Notes under the pieces: generated by a model
Database searches by the model: none
What the model was told of the DNA's origin: nothing
What the model saw: the letters and a program-made list of their open reading frames with translations, nothing else
Made by a program: the position numbers and the translations under genes
From: Streptomyces hokutonensis
GTDB lineage: Bacteria; Actinomycetota; Actinomycetes; Streptomycetales; Streptomycetaceae
Assembly (NCBI RefSeq): GCF_000376565.1
Contig: NZ_BARG01000018.1
Coordinates: forward strand, 290,643 to 354,642
Direction of reading: 5' to 3'
DNA length: 64,000 bases
Part shown: in pieces, positions 28,898-37,658 of the stretch
Numbering within the stretch: position 1 is the first letter of the stretch
How the letters are laid out: each line of letters opens with the position of its first letter

Positions 28898-30133
28898 TCA
28901 GAACGTGGTCAGGGCGGCGTCGATCGCACGCTCCACCTCGTCCAGCTGGGCCGGTGTGTGCCGGTCCGAGAAGACGAAGTAGCCCTTGGTGAAGATCTGC
29001 CGGTCCGCGAGGGTTGCCATGGCATGGGCGCGGAACGGATCGGTCCAGAAGTCACTCGCCCCAGGGGAGCCGAGCGAGAAGCTCGAGTAGTCGCCCCGCA
29101 CCTCGACGCGGCCGGCCAGGCCAAGTTCGGCGATGCGGGAGCGCAGGGCCGTCATCATCGTGAGGGTCCGCTCACGCCACGACGGCCACACCGGTGCGGC
29201 GTCCAGCAGGTCCTCGCATGCCAGAGCGGCGGCGAAGGCCAGTGACTCGCTGGAGTGGGCGTTACTCATTCGTACGTCTTCGCCGCGCATCACCAGCCTA
29301 CGGACGCCGAGGACCGCCGCGAGCGGGAGGCCGTTGGCCATCCCTTTCGAGATGCACAGCAGGTCCGGCCACACGTCGACCTCGCCACAGGTGGCCCGTC
29401 TCCCTGTGCGCATGCCTGAGGTGACCTCGTCGAAGACCACCACCGCGCCGTGTGAGCGGACCTTTGCCGCCGCTGCGCGCAGGTGTTCGGCCGACCAGCG
29501 GTTCGGACACAGCACCACCGCGGCGATCCTCCCCGAGTGCTGCCGCAGCAAGGCGACGAGTCGTTCCGGGTCGTCAGGTGGGCAGGTCAGTGTCAGGGCC
29601 GCCACCGCTCGCGGGATGCCGAGCTCCGTGTGATGCGCCGAGTAGTGGGACGGCGCGGCCCAGTCGTGCCACCCGTGGTACTCGGTCGCCACCACGAAAT
29701 CGCGTCCGGTGGCCGCACGGGCGATGCGCACCGCGCCACTCACCGCATCCGCGCCGCTCTTGGCGAACTTCACGGACTGGTAGACCCCGAACCGCGACAA
29801 CAGCCGTTGTGCCAGTTCCAGTTCGAGGGGGTCGGCGACCGAGAAGGACGTGCCACGCTTCAACTGGGCAACGACGGCCTCCTCGACCTCGGGCCGGGCA
29901 TGGCCCCAGGTCGCTGTTCCCATGGCCATCTCGCAGTCCAGCCAGGTACGGCCGTCGACGTCGGTGAACTCGGCGTCCTTGGCCCGGACCGCGGCGATCG
30001 CGCCGCGGCCCGGCAGCAGTCGATGCGGCGTCTTGGCCAGGGTGCTGCAACCTGCTGGTATGACCTCACCGACCTTGGCGAGCCACGTCAGGCTCGGTGC
30101 CTCGCGTGTGGTGTCCGCCCGCACGCCCGTCAC
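28898..30133 (-). CDS. Class III aminotransferase / glutamate-1-semialdehyde aminomutase-like
   Basis: 411 residues, fold-type I PLP enzyme. Landmarks are the 'FAKSGADAVSGAVRIARAATG' phosphate-binding helix, 'YHGWHDW', 'VVFDEVTSGMRTG' (the Asp contacting the pyridine nitrogen) and 'LLCISKGMANGLPLAAVLG' with the Schiff-base Lys. GSA-aminomutase-like members often act in natural product pathways on keto sugars or amino ketones. I chose the GTG at 30133, inside the upstream glycosyltransferase stop (GTGA overlap), because the sequence before it lacks codon bias. It pairs logically with the downstream dehydrogenase. Confidence 0.85.
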   Translation of the reverse strand: MTGVRADTTREAPSLTWLAKVGEVIPAGCSTLAKTPHRLLPGRGAIAAVRAKDAEFTDVDGRTWLDCEMAMGTATWGHARPEVEEAVVAQLKRGTSFSVADPLELELAQRLLSRFGVYQSVKFAKSGADAVSGAVRIARAATGRDFVVATEYHGWHDWAAPSHYSAHHTELGIPRAVAALTLTCPPDDPERLVALLRQHSGRIAAVVLCPNRWSAEHLRAAAAKVRSHGAVVVFDEVTSGMRTGRRATCGEVDVWPDLLCISKGMANGLPLAAVLGVRRLVMRGEDVRMSNAHSSESLAFAAALACEDLLDAAPVWPSWRERTLTMMTALRSRIAELGLAGRVEVRGDYSSFSLGSPGASDFWTDPFRAHAMATLADRQIFTKGYFVFSDRHTPAQLDEVERAIDAALTTF

Positions 30134-31281
30134 CTGACCTTGACGCCGGGCCAGCAGCTCGCGTCCAGGTCCGCGAGTCCCATGGCGTTGCCGTGCAGAT
30201 CGATCACGATGTCTTGCGATTGCGTCTCCAGGCGTTGCGCCAGCCACATCCGGTTGTCCAGCAGGCGAACGAAATTCTCGACCAGAATCAACAAGGGACG
30301 TGGTTCGGCGGCCAGTTGGGCCGGCAGGATCTGAGGAAGCAGGATGGGCTGCTCGCCGTCCACCGTGGTCGAGTAGTCGAGCACGGTGTGCCGGTCGATC
30401 GCCGACGTGTCGGAGAGGGCCTGCCAGAAGTCCGCTGCCTCGATGCGCGTCTCCGCCAGGTCCAGTGGCAGGTAGTGGCTGAGGTCGGCGGCCCGGCCAC
30501 GCAACGCGTCGAGCAACCGGGGCGTGATGTCGTTCTCGATGTGGGTGCCCCAGGACTTCCAGAACCGCGCCAGGTTGGTCTTGCGGTTGCCCGCCCGGTG
30601 CACGCCGTTGCGCCGTTCCCAGTGGTACGACGTGACCTTCGGGTCGATGACCGTGCGGTGGCCGAGCATCCTGGCCCGCATCTGGTAGTCGAAGTCCTCG
30701 TACCCGTTGAAGTACCGCTCGTCCAGCAGACCGACGGAATCCCTGACCTCCCTGGTCATCGCGAACAGCGCGAATGCGGCCAGTTGCACGGTGTACGGGG
30801 AGTCGGGCAGGTCCGATGTCCTTGCGTTCAGGTACAGGTGCCTGCCGAGGGTCTCGCTGAACGAGATGCCGCAGTGCTGCACACCACCGGTCTGCGGGTA
30901 CAGCAGGACCCCGGCGGTCATTCCCGCGTCCGGGTGGTCGCTCAGGGTCCGCAGCATTCCGGACTGCCAGCCGGACTCGAGGATCAGATCAGAGTCGACG
31001 AAGAAGATGTGGTCCCCGTCGGCGATGGCCAGACCCTGGTTGAGGGCTTGACCGCAGCCACGGGGCTTCTGGTTGTGCAGGTTTGTCACGGTGACGTCGG
31101 CGGCCCGCTCCGCCTTGACCTGCCGGGCGAACTCCTCGACCAGCTCGCTCACCTCGGTCCCGGAACCGTCGTTGACCAAGATCAACTCTGTGTCCGGCTC
31201 GAGGGTCAGTCTCAACGACTCCAGGAAGAGCGATAACACGCTCTGGGTCTGGAATATGGGCACGATGACGCTGCTACGCAC
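30130..31281 (-). CDS. Family 2 glycosyltransferase
   Basis: 383 residues. GT-A fold with 'VIVPIFQTQSVL', 'ELILVNDGSG', the DxD-type 'IFFVDSDLILESG', and an acceptor-side 'DERYFNGYEDFDYQMRARMLG' (the ED-Y motif of inverting GT2 enzymes). About 140 C-terminal residues have no clear assignment. It begins at GTG with a GGGGG ribosome site and is the first gene of a five-gene operon (glycosyltransferase, aminotransferase, dehydrogenase, MFS, HAD). It probably transfers a sugar or amino sugar onto the product core. Confidence 0.85.
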   Translation of the reverse strand: MRSSVIVPIFQTQSVLSLFLESLRLTLEPDTELILVNDGSGTEVSELVEEFARQVKAERAADVTVTNLHNQKPRGCGQALNQGLAIADGDHIFFVDSDLILESGWQSGMLRTLSDHPDAGMTAGVLLYPQTGGVQHCGISFSETLGRHLYLNARTSDLPDSPYTVQLAAFALFAMTREVRDSVGLLDERYFNGYEDFDYQMRARMLGHRTVIDPKVTSYHWERRNGVHRAGNRKTNLARFWKSWGTHIENDITPRLLDALRGRAADLSHYLPLDLAETRIEAADFWQALSDTSAIDRHTVLDYSTTVDGEQPILLPQILPAQLAAEPRPLLILVENFVRLLDNRMWLAQRLETQSQDIVIDLHGNAMGLADLDASCWPGVKVR

Positions 31282-31457
31282 GAAACCCCCATTTTCTGCA
31301 CAGCGCGGGGCCAGGGCGCAGTATGAGCTACACCCGGCCTACGCGATTTCAAGTGCGGTACGGATAGTGGATCAAGCGTTCCCGGCTGTCTCCCACGAGG
31401 CATTACCGCGTGTCCTGTCGGAAGGGACGCATGGCAATGGGAAGGGCGAAGAGTGGG

Positions 31458-31476
31458 TTGGCCGGCGTGCGGCCAA
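31458..31476. promoter_or_regulatory. Inverted repeat TTGGCC-N7-GGCCAA, candidate operator 3
   Basis: Lies 177 bases upstream of the GT2 start, in the only gap preceding that operon. It matches the core of the two better-conserved repeats at 33648 and 41761, but the spacer is 7 instead of 6 and the outer arms do not match. Confidence 0.45.
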
Positions 31477-31538
31477 GCGAACCGGGTGGCGCACGACAGG
31501 GCCGTGTTCAGCCGGGGGACTTGTCGGCGACAGGCCTG

Positions 31539-32174
31539 TCAGCTGCCGTCGCGAAGCTGAGTGAGGGGCTCCGGGCGGAAACGGATGTGATCGAAGACGG
31601 CTGTGCATCCAGCGCCGAACGGCGACTGGGCGAGAAACCCGACTTTCACTGCGGCCGAGTCGGGCAATGAGCCGAGTGAAAAGTATCGGATCAGTCGCCA
31701 CCACTCACCGTCGTGTGAGGCGTGAAAAGCGAAGGCGCGCCCCGTCCGGGATATGCGCAGCCAGGTGCGGTTTCCGCTCACCTCGTCGGCGTTGGCGTCG
31801 TCCGAGTCGCCTCGGGTGACCACTGACACGACACTGGGCCGCTCCTGCGGGGTGTACTCGAAACACAATTTCGCCCAGGTCTGCTCGGCTGCCTGAATGA
31901 ACAGGACGCCGGCATCGAAGGTGTCCTTGAAGTCCACCTCGACGTGGGCCGACAACTGGAAGTCGTCTCTGACGTCCCCGACGAGCCGCAGCAAGTCTTC
32001 ACCCACCGCAGGATCCTCGCGTCCCGGATCCAGGAACAGGTCGGTTCGTGGACCTGCCGTCATGGCCAAAGCGTCGTTCTCGACGCGCCATGTGGTGCCG
32101 ACGGACGGGCCCTCCGGCACGACACCGAAAGGAAGACCGGGCACGGTCAATGAATGGTTCACACATTCCCTCAT
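31539..32174 (-). CDS. DUF1349 (YesU/jelly-roll-like) protein
   Basis: 211 residues with the DUF1349 pattern: 'TAGPRTDLFLDPG', 'SAHVEVDFKDTFDAGVLFIQ', 'WAKLCFEYTPQERPSVVSVVTRGDSDDAN', 'HASHDGEWWRLIRYFSL', 'VGFLAQSPFGAGC'. Family members are lectin-like beta-sandwich proteins with poorly defined roles, sometimes near sugar genes. It has no signal peptide. It starts 19 bases after the monooxygenase stop with an AGGGGAA ribosome site, so it is the third gene of an operon with the carrier protein and monooxygenase. Its job here is unknown. Confidence 0.75.
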   Translation of the reverse strand: MRECVNHSLTVPGLPFGVVPEGPSVGTTWRVENDALAMTAGPRTDLFLDPGREDPAVGEDLLRLVGDVRDDFQLSAHVEVDFKDTFDAGVLFIQAAEQTWAKLCFEYTPQERPSVVSVVTRGDSDDANADEVSGNRTWLRISRTGRAFAFHASHDGEWWRLIRYFSLGSLPDSAAVKVGFLAQSPFGAGCTAVFDHIRFRPEPLTQLRDGS

Positions 32175-32193
32175 TTCCCCTGAACAGCCGGAA

Positions 32194-33243
32194 TCAAGAG
32201 ATCAAACGCTCCGCAGCGTGCGCATTCGCACTGTCCGCTCCGCGGAGCCGTGACAACACGACGCCGGCGTGCTCGAACTCCTCCTCGTTGGCCATCGAGC
32301 CGAGCAGGATGGTACGGACGCCGCAGTCGAGGTACCTCCTCGCGTATGCGGCCACCCGGTCGTAGCTGCCGACCAGGTAGGGCATATAGCCTCGACCATT
32401 TCGGTACGGCCCGGTCCAGTAGACGTTGTCGTGGAGTTCGCCCTCCTCCGCGACGTAGGCCATCCGTCGAATGTGATCCGAATCCGAGTGCTTTCTCATC
32501 CGTACCTGGAGCCGTCCGGAACGTGATTCCGTGGAGCGCGCTTGGGCAGCCTCCCACGCCTTGTCGTCCGACTCCCTGGCGATGATCCCGAACCGGACGC
32601 CGAGCCTGTTCTCCCCACTGCGCGGCTTCGCGAAGTTGTCCGCGAACCGGTCCACCGGTTCGGGGTGGGTCAGAGCGACATCGCCTATCGCGCGAGCCAC
32701 CCGGCGGCCTGCCTCGGATGAGCCGGGAACAAAGATACGAGGCTGCTGGTCCGGAGGCAGAGACGTGAATGTTCGCAGTCCGCGGAATGTGTAGTGCTGA
32801 CCCTCGTGGTCCAAGCGCTCGTTCGTGGTCAGGAGCGCTCGCAACACGCTCATGTACTCAAGCGCCCGCTCGAACCGGCCATCGTGTTCGACCTGGTCGC
32901 CCACCTGCCGGAGCTCCCCCTCATTGCCTCCGGTGATCAGATTGAGGTCCACACGACGGCCGTACAGGGCGACCAGCGTGTGGACGATCTTGGCAGCGGT
33001 GAAGGGCGGCAGCGAGTTGGGTTGCAAGGCGATCAACGGCGTCAGCTTGTCGGTCTGCTGCATGATCGCCGAGGCCGTCACCCAGGGGTCCAGAGTCCCG
33101 TGTTGGTAGTACACGAGCAGGCCTTCGAAGCCATGCCGGTCGGCCAGGCGCGCTATGTTGCCGATGCGGGCGAGCGGGTCTCCGTTGTCTGGTTCGAGTG
33201 TCGTAGGCGCTGTGTTGCCGTACACCTCGAAGTCATATTCCAT
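32194..33243 (-). CDS. Luciferase-like flavin monooxygenase (SsuD/BtrO-type)
   Basis: 349 residues, TIM-barrel bacterial luciferase family. Landmarks are 'IARLADRHGFEGLLVYY', 'LTPLIALQPNSLPPFTAAKIVHTLVALYGRRVDLNLITG', 'GRFERALEYMSVLRAL' and 'IFVPGSSEAGRRVAR'. These match the alkanesulfonate-monooxygenase branch, which uses FMNH2 supplied by a separate reductase (one is encoded at 42281-42775). In butirosin biosynthesis the relative BtrO hydroxylates an acyl-ACP amino acid at C2. Here the gene overlaps the carrier-protein gene by 11 bases, which argues for a carrier-bound substrate. The ATG start has GAGGAG upstream. Confidence 0.85.
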   Translation of the reverse strand: MEYDFEVYGNTAPTTLEPDNGDPLARIGNIARLADRHGFEGLLVYYQHGTLDPWVTASAIMQQTDKLTPLIALQPNSLPPFTAAKIVHTLVALYGRRVDLNLITGGNEGELRQVGDQVEHDGRFERALEYMSVLRALLTTNERLDHEGQHYTFRGLRTFTSLPPDQQPRIFVPGSSEAGRRVARAIGDVALTHPEPVDRFADNFAKPRSGENRLGVRFGIIARESDDKAWEAAQARSTESRSGRLQVRMRKHSDSDHIRRMAYVAEEGELHDNVYWTGPYRNGRGYMPYLVGSYDRVAAYARRYLDCGVRTILLGSMANEEEFEHAGVVLSRLRGADSANAHAAERLIS

Positions 33244-33562
33244 GCGAGGTCTCTCCTCGTGGACTCGTGGTGAAGCCGCCGTCTTTGTCGATGATCGAGG
33301 ACAACTCGGCCCACAGCCCGGCCGGCGTGCTGAACGTCTGGGCAGTGAGGCTCTCGTCCGGAATGGCAAAGTCAAAGGTGTCTTCCAGATCGATGATGAG
33401 GGAGACGATTCCGAGAGAGTCCAGACCGAGATCGGAAAGAGCTGCCTCCGGGGGCAGGTTCTCGTCTTTGGGGAGGAGGGGAACATACTTCCGAATGATG
33501 TGCTCGAACCGGTCCGGCCATGCCCGGCCGGACAATTCGTCGTTCGGTGTTGTGGACAACAT
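33233..33562 (-). CDS. Free-standing acyl/peptidyl carrier protein
   Basis: 109 residues. The phosphopantetheine site is 'LGLDSLGIVSLIIDLEDTF' (Ser in DSL), with the acidic helix II typical of acyl carrier proteins and a second conserved helix 'TFSTPAGLWAEL'. I chose the ATG at 33562, preceded by AGGAGG; the open frame extends eight codons further. It is first in an operon with the luciferase-like monooxygenase. It is the likely carrier for the amino acid activated by the ligase at 40120 and processed by the decarboxylase and oxidases. Confidence 0.9.
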   Translation of the reverse strand: MLSTTPNDELSGRAWPDRFEHIIRKYVPLLPKDENLPPEAALSDLGLDSLGIVSLIIDLEDTFDFAIPDESLTAQTFSTPAGLWAELSSIIDKDGGFTTSPRGETSHGI

Positions 33563-33647
33563 AAACCTCCTGAAAGAGCAGCTCATTTTCCGGCCGAACG
33601 CCCGGCAATGCTACCCGCCCTTCCTTGCATATAAGCAAACGGGAGCA

Positions 33648-33671
33648 AAGTTGGCCGGAAGCGGCCAACTT
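33648..33671. promoter_or_regulatory. Inverted repeat AAGTTGGCC-N6-GGCCAACTT, candidate operator 1
   Basis: Perfect 9-bp arms in the 186-bp divergent region between the carrier protein (leftward) and the condensation-domain gene (rightward), roughly 90 bases from each start. The extended form GCAArrTTGGCCG-N5-GGCCAACTTGArG is shared with the site at 41761. Confidence 0.7.
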
Positions 33672-33748
33672 GAAGCCTTCCCATTGATCCGCGACGGGAA
33701 TTCCAGTCCTATGTACTTCGCTGGCAGAAGGCCCGAGGACGTGAAACG

Positions 33749-35464
33749 GTGGACAACCTGCATATCGACCCGGACGGCACGGCGTCAGTCGCGCCCATAC
33801 CTGTCCGTACCATGAATGTGACTTTCTCGGGACAGACACGCCGTGCCAGCCCGCCGACATGGGGGCAAATCGGCATGTGGCTGATGCACAAGCGACTGGT
33901 CTCACGAACTGAAACACTCAATCTACAACTGAGGATCAATTTTCCGGAGACTCTGACGCCCGAGGACATCGTGCGCGGCGTCATCTCGCTCGTCTGCCGA
34001 CACGAGGCACTTCGCACTACGTTTCACGATACCGAAGACGGCCGACCGCGCACTGTCACGCTGGCCGACGGAGAGCTGGCCGTCAGAATATACAGAACAA
34101 CAGAGCAGTCGACCGAAGCCACCGTGGAAGCAGCGCTGGCAGCCGAACGGCAGCATTTTTTTGATCTGACGAATGAGGTACCCCTCAGGCTGGCACTGAT
34201 CGGGCTCCCCTCCGGGGCGTACTGTGCATCGCTCGTTCTCCCGCATATGGCCGCAGACGGTTTCTCGGTCGGAGTTCTCAAGCGTGATCTCCAAGAAATC
34301 ATCGAGTGCAAGGCGGATTTCGAAGCCGATCAACAGCAGCACGCTGCGGAGGCAGCCCGGCTGCAACCTTTTGAAATCGCGGCAAACGAACGATCCGAAT
34401 CGGGGCAGGCTGAGAACGAGCGCTCACTGAGGTACTGGTGGAAAGTGCTTGCTGACTCGCCCCGTACCGTCTTTCCATGGGGGCGCGGCATCAACGGTTC
34501 CAAGCCGGAAATACAAGTTGTCCTTAAATCGCGAGCTGTGATTCTCGCTGCGTGTGAACTCGCCTACCGATACGAAGCAAGAATGCCAAGCGTCGGCCTG
34601 GCAGCGATCTCGTCGGTTCTGGGTGCCATTTCCCAGGACTCGCGTGTCATGTATCAGGTGACTTGCAGCAATCGAGGATTCGGACCGATCCGGAATTCGG
34701 TCGGATGCATAGCGCAGGGTGGCCTGTTCTTTGTGGACACCGATACCCGGACCTTCTCCCAACTCGTCACCCGAGCAGGCAGGGCAGAACTGATGGCCTA
34801 CTCCTCCGCCCGCTATGATTCCGTGTTGCGCAACACGGTGGTCGATGAGGTCGGTCTGCAACGAGGAGTCCGGTTTGACCTGCACACCATCGTGAGCGAC
34901 CAGCTGTTCGCGGAGCGCCGGCTTGCAGCCCCTCAAGGGCCGTACAGTCCCGCCTCCATGGATGAGGCTCTGCGGGCGACCCGGATCGAATGCAGGGCCT
35001 CAGATTTTGTTGCTTCGGAGCGGTTCTTTCTCCATATGGAATACCGAAACGGTGAGGCTCACCTCACCGCCAGAGCTGATCCCGAGACGTTTACCGAGCA
35101 TCTCGTCAGCGACCTGTTGCAGGGCATTGAATCCGTACTTGTCGGCGCATGCCGGGAGGATGTGTCCCCGTATGAGCTGGCGCGAGAGGCAGGATTGCGG
35201 CCCGTAGGGAAGAAAGGATCCCAATGGGTGCACACGGATACAGGGTGGGTGGATCTTTCGTCCGTCTCCGAACTGGTGGAACGCACTGGGCTCGCCAAAG
35301 CACTGTCCGTCCAACACGGAAACGAGGACGGAGTGGTAGCACATCTCGAATTCAAGGGCGCCGGTATCGGCGTGGAGGAACTGCACAGGAAAATGATGAG
35401 CCTTCTTTCCGACCGTCCCTCGGCGGTGGCTCCTGCACGATACGTCGTCGAGACGCTCAATTGA
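33749..35464 (+). CDS. Free-standing condensation-domain protein
   Basis: 571 residues of the NRPS condensation/CoA-acyltransferase fold. Landmarks include 'SPPTWGQIGMWLM' (C1), 'LVCRHEALRTTF' (C2) and 'LVLPHMAADGFSV' (C3, HHxxxDG). The catalytic second His (His166), Asp and Gly are kept, but the first His is Pro. A later region with 'SNRGFGPIRNSVGCIAQGGLFF' (N-rich C5-like loop) follows. About 100 extra C-terminal residues are of unknown function. It likely forms an amide or ester between a carrier-bound acyl group and an acceptor in trans. The GTG start is in the divergent promoter region shared with the carrier protein. Confidence 0.8.
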   Translation: MDNLHIDPDGTASVAPIPVRTMNVTFSGQTRRASPPTWGQIGMWLMHKRLVSRTETLNLQLRINFPETLTPEDIVRGVISLVCRHEALRTTFHDTEDGRPRTVTLADGELAVRIYRTTEQSTEATVEAALAAERQHFFDLTNEVPLRLALIGLPSGAYCASLVLPHMAADGFSVGVLKRDLQEIIECKADFEADQQQHAAEAARLQPFEIAANERSESGQAENERSLRYWWKVLADSPRTVFPWGRGINGSKPEIQVVLKSRAVILAACELAYRYEARMPSVGLAAISSVLGAISQDSRVMYQVTCSNRGFGPIRNSVGCIAQGGLFFVDTDTRTFSQLVTRAGRAELMAYSSARYDSVLRNTVVDEVGLQRGVRFDLHTIVSDQLFAERRLAAPQGPYSPASMDEALRATRIECRASDFVASERFFLHMEYRNGEAHLTARADPETFTEHLVSDLLQGIESVLVGACREDVSPYELAREAGLRPVGKKGSQWVHTDTGWVDLSSVSELVERTGLAKALSVQHGNEDGVVAHLEFKGAGIGVEELHRKMMSLLSDRPSAVAPARYVVETLN

Positions 35465-35524
35465 ATTCTGCCAGTGCACGTTCGAGCTGCCCGGAACGGT
35501 ACCTGTCAAGTGGAGTAGTAGGCA

Positions 35525-36517
35525 ATGCAGCCAGAACTCAGCGTGATCATCCCCTTCTACTGCGTCGAGCGCTACTTCGGTGAGTGTCTTGAGTCGGTGG
35601 CCGGGCAGACTCTGCGCGACCTTCAAGTGATCATGGTGGACGACGGATCCACAGATGGTAGCGGGCACATAGCAGAGAAATACGCCCGTTGCGATCCACG
35701 ATTTCAGCTCATTCGGCAGCGGAACCGCGGCCTGGGCGCCGCACGGAACACAGGACTGCAGGAGATCAGGGGACGCTACATCGCCTTCGCCGACAGTGAC
35801 GACATCCTTGCGCCCGATGCCTATGAGCTCCTGGTCGGCGTGCTTGAGGAATCCGGTTCGGACATCTCATGCGGTGGAGTGCAGAGATTCAACCGTGACG
35901 GTTTCTACCCGTCCTCCCTTCACGAGGGCATCTTCGATGAGGAGGTCAAAGGAACGCACATCACTCGGCAGACCAAGCTACTCGGAGACAGAACCGTCTG
36001 GAACAAGGTCTACCGGCGCTCATTCTGGGACGATCACGGTCTCATTTTTCCCGAGCATCAACTCGAGGACGCATGTGTCACCGTTCCGGCGCACGTGCTC
36101 GCCACATCGGTCGACATCGTCACCGGTCCGGTGTACTTCTGGCGCCACCGTGATGACGGGCCTCCCTCCATCACCCAGCGACTCTTCGATCTCGACATCA
36201 TCGAAGGACGAATGAGTCAGGTGACCACGGTCTCCGAATTCCTCGCCACCCACGATGCCCATCTCAAGGAGATCTACGATCTCGTCGCTCTGGAACATGA
36301 CATCCTCATCCTGGTGATGGCGTTGCCGCATGTTGCAGACCCTGCCTACCGGCAAAAGCTCATGCGCTACACGAAGGACTTCCTTGCTGGCGTCGATCCG
36401 TGCGTCATGGATCAGCTCGGTGAGAACGAGCGTCTCTGTTACCGCATCCTGCAAGAAGGTTCCATGGATGAGATTCTTCGCTTCGTCGAGGAACAGCCGA
36501 GGACGGCCTTCCTGTAG
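35525..36517 (+). CDS. Family 2 glycosyltransferase
   Basis: 330 residues with the compact GT2 signature: 'SVIIPFYCVERYFGECLESV', 'LQVIMVDDGSTDGS', 'NRGLGAARNTGL' and 'YIAFADSDDIL' (DSD, metal/UDP binding). The acceptor side shows 'LEDACVTVPAHVLATS'. Members of this branch build polysaccharide or glycolipid sugars, and some decorate antibiotics. It is second in a rightward operon between the condensation-domain gene (60-bp gap) and the GalE-like epimerase (75-bp gap), so it probably uses a UDP-sugar produced by that epimerase. Confidence 0.85.
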   Translation: MQPELSVIIPFYCVERYFGECLESVAGQTLRDLQVIMVDDGSTDGSGHIAEKYARCDPRFQLIRQRNRGLGAARNTGLQEIRGRYIAFADSDDILAPDAYELLVGVLEESGSDISCGGVQRFNRDGFYPSSLHEGIFDEEVKGTHITRQTKLLGDRTVWNKVYRRSFWDDHGLIFPEHQLEDACVTVPAHVLATSVDIVTGPVYFWRHRDDGPPSITQRLFDLDIIEGRMSQVTTVSEFLATHDAHLKEIYDLVALEHDILILVMALPHVADPAYRQKLMRYTKDFLAGVDPCVMDQLGENERLCYRILQEGSMDEILRFVEEQPRTAFL

Positions 36518-36592
36518 CTCTTTGCCGCGACCCCATGAGTAAGCGCACACCGTACGGAGGGACTCCAACACTGTGCGAGCAGAGGTGCGACC

Positions 36593-37603
36593 ATGAGAGT
36601 TCTGGTCAGTGGTGGAGCTGGCTACGTGGGTTCCTTCACGGTCCGCAGTTTGCTGTCGGCCGGTCACGAGGTGCTGGTCGTCGACGATTTGAGTACAGGC
36701 CGCCGGGAGGCAGTGAGCGGCGTTCCGTTGGAGCTCGGCGACATACGCGACGAGCTCAGGCTGGAGAGTGTTTTCGCCAACTTCCGTCCCCATGCCGTCA
36801 TGCACTTCGCCGGGCTGAAGTCATCGGAGGAGTCGATGACTGAAATCGGCAGGTATATGGATGTCAACGTCCGAGGGCTCACCACGGTACTGGAATGCTC
36901 CCGCCGCCATGGTGTCAGGCTCTTCGTGTTCTCCTCCTCCTGCTCGGTGTACGGTACGCCCGGCTGTGTGCCGGTGACGGAGGACGTTTCGGCTGCGCCG
37001 GAGAGCCCTTATGGGGAGTCGAAATCCATGGGGGAGCACCTGGTGCAGTGGTACGGTCGGCTGGCGAACATACGTTTCGCCAATCTGCGCTATTTCAATG
37101 CCGCCGGTGCCGCTGCCGACGGGTCGCACGGCGCCTATGTCCCCGCAAGCGTTCGTGAGATCTTCCCGATGGTGATCCGTGCATGCCTGGGAATGGTCGA
37201 CGGCATCCGGATCCTGGGCAGTGACTTCCCCACGTCGGACGGCACAGCCGTGCGTGACTACATACATGTCGAAGATCTGGCAAAGGCGCATCTGCGCGTC
37301 CTGGAGGGGCTGGACGATTCCGATGTGTCGGGCAGTTACAACGTGGGATGCGGTACCGGCGTCAGTGTGCAGGAAGTGGTGCAAACTGTGCGGATGGTCT
37401 CAGGTCGTAGGCCACCGGTTTCCTTCGGTGCGAGGAGGCCGGGCGATCCCGCAGGCCTGTGGGCGGACACCACGCGAATCAAGGAAGCATTCGGGTGGGA
37501 GCCCGTGCACGACTTGGCGGCCATAGCCGAAACCGCATGGAGATGGCACCGGGACAATCCCTCCACGCTTGGCCCCGATTCCTCATCGCTGTCAGGTCGT
37601 TGA
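36593..37603 (+). CDS. galE: UDP-glucose 4-epimerase-like NAD-dependent epimerase
   Basis: 336 residues, extended SDR. Glycine-rich 'VSGGAGYVGSFTVRSLL', 'MHFAGLKSSEES', the catalytic Ser region 'FSSSCSVYG', and YxxxK in 'SPYGESKSMGE'. The substrate-side 'LRYFNAAGA' and 'RDYIHVEDLAKAH' are characteristic of GalE. It should interconvert UDP-glucose/UDP-galactose or their N-acetyl or uronate forms. It is the last gene of the condensation-glycosyltransferase-epimerase operon and converges with the dehydrogenase-like gene at 37659. Symbol given by family; the exact sugar is unknown. Confidence 0.85.
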   Translation: MRVLVSGGAGYVGSFTVRSLLSAGHEVLVVDDLSTGRREAVSGVPLELGDIRDELRLESVFANFRPHAVMHFAGLKSSEESMTEIGRYMDVNVRGLTTVLECSRRHGVRLFVFSSSCSVYGTPGCVPVTEDVSAAPESPYGESKSMGEHLVQWYGRLANIRFANLRYFNAAGAAADGSHGAYVPASVREIFPMVIRACLGMVDGIRILGSDFPTSDGTAVRDYIHVEDLAKAHLRVLEGLDDSDVSGSYNVGCGTGVSVQEVVQTVRMVSGRRPPVSFGARRPGDPAGLWADTTRIKEAFGWEPVHDLAAIAETAWRWHRDNPSTLGPDSSSLSGR

Positions 37604-37658
37604 TCCACGGGGCCCGTGGCCTCGCCGTTATCCGGACAGGCATCAGCCCGCCGGCCCT

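Noticed and set aside
30097..31236. 379-residue rightward open frame
   Set aside because: Antisense shadow of the GT2 gene.
32650..33660. CRISPR-like or tandem repeats in the cluster
   Set aside because: No regularly spaced direct repeats were found; the only notable repeats are the TTGGCC dyads.
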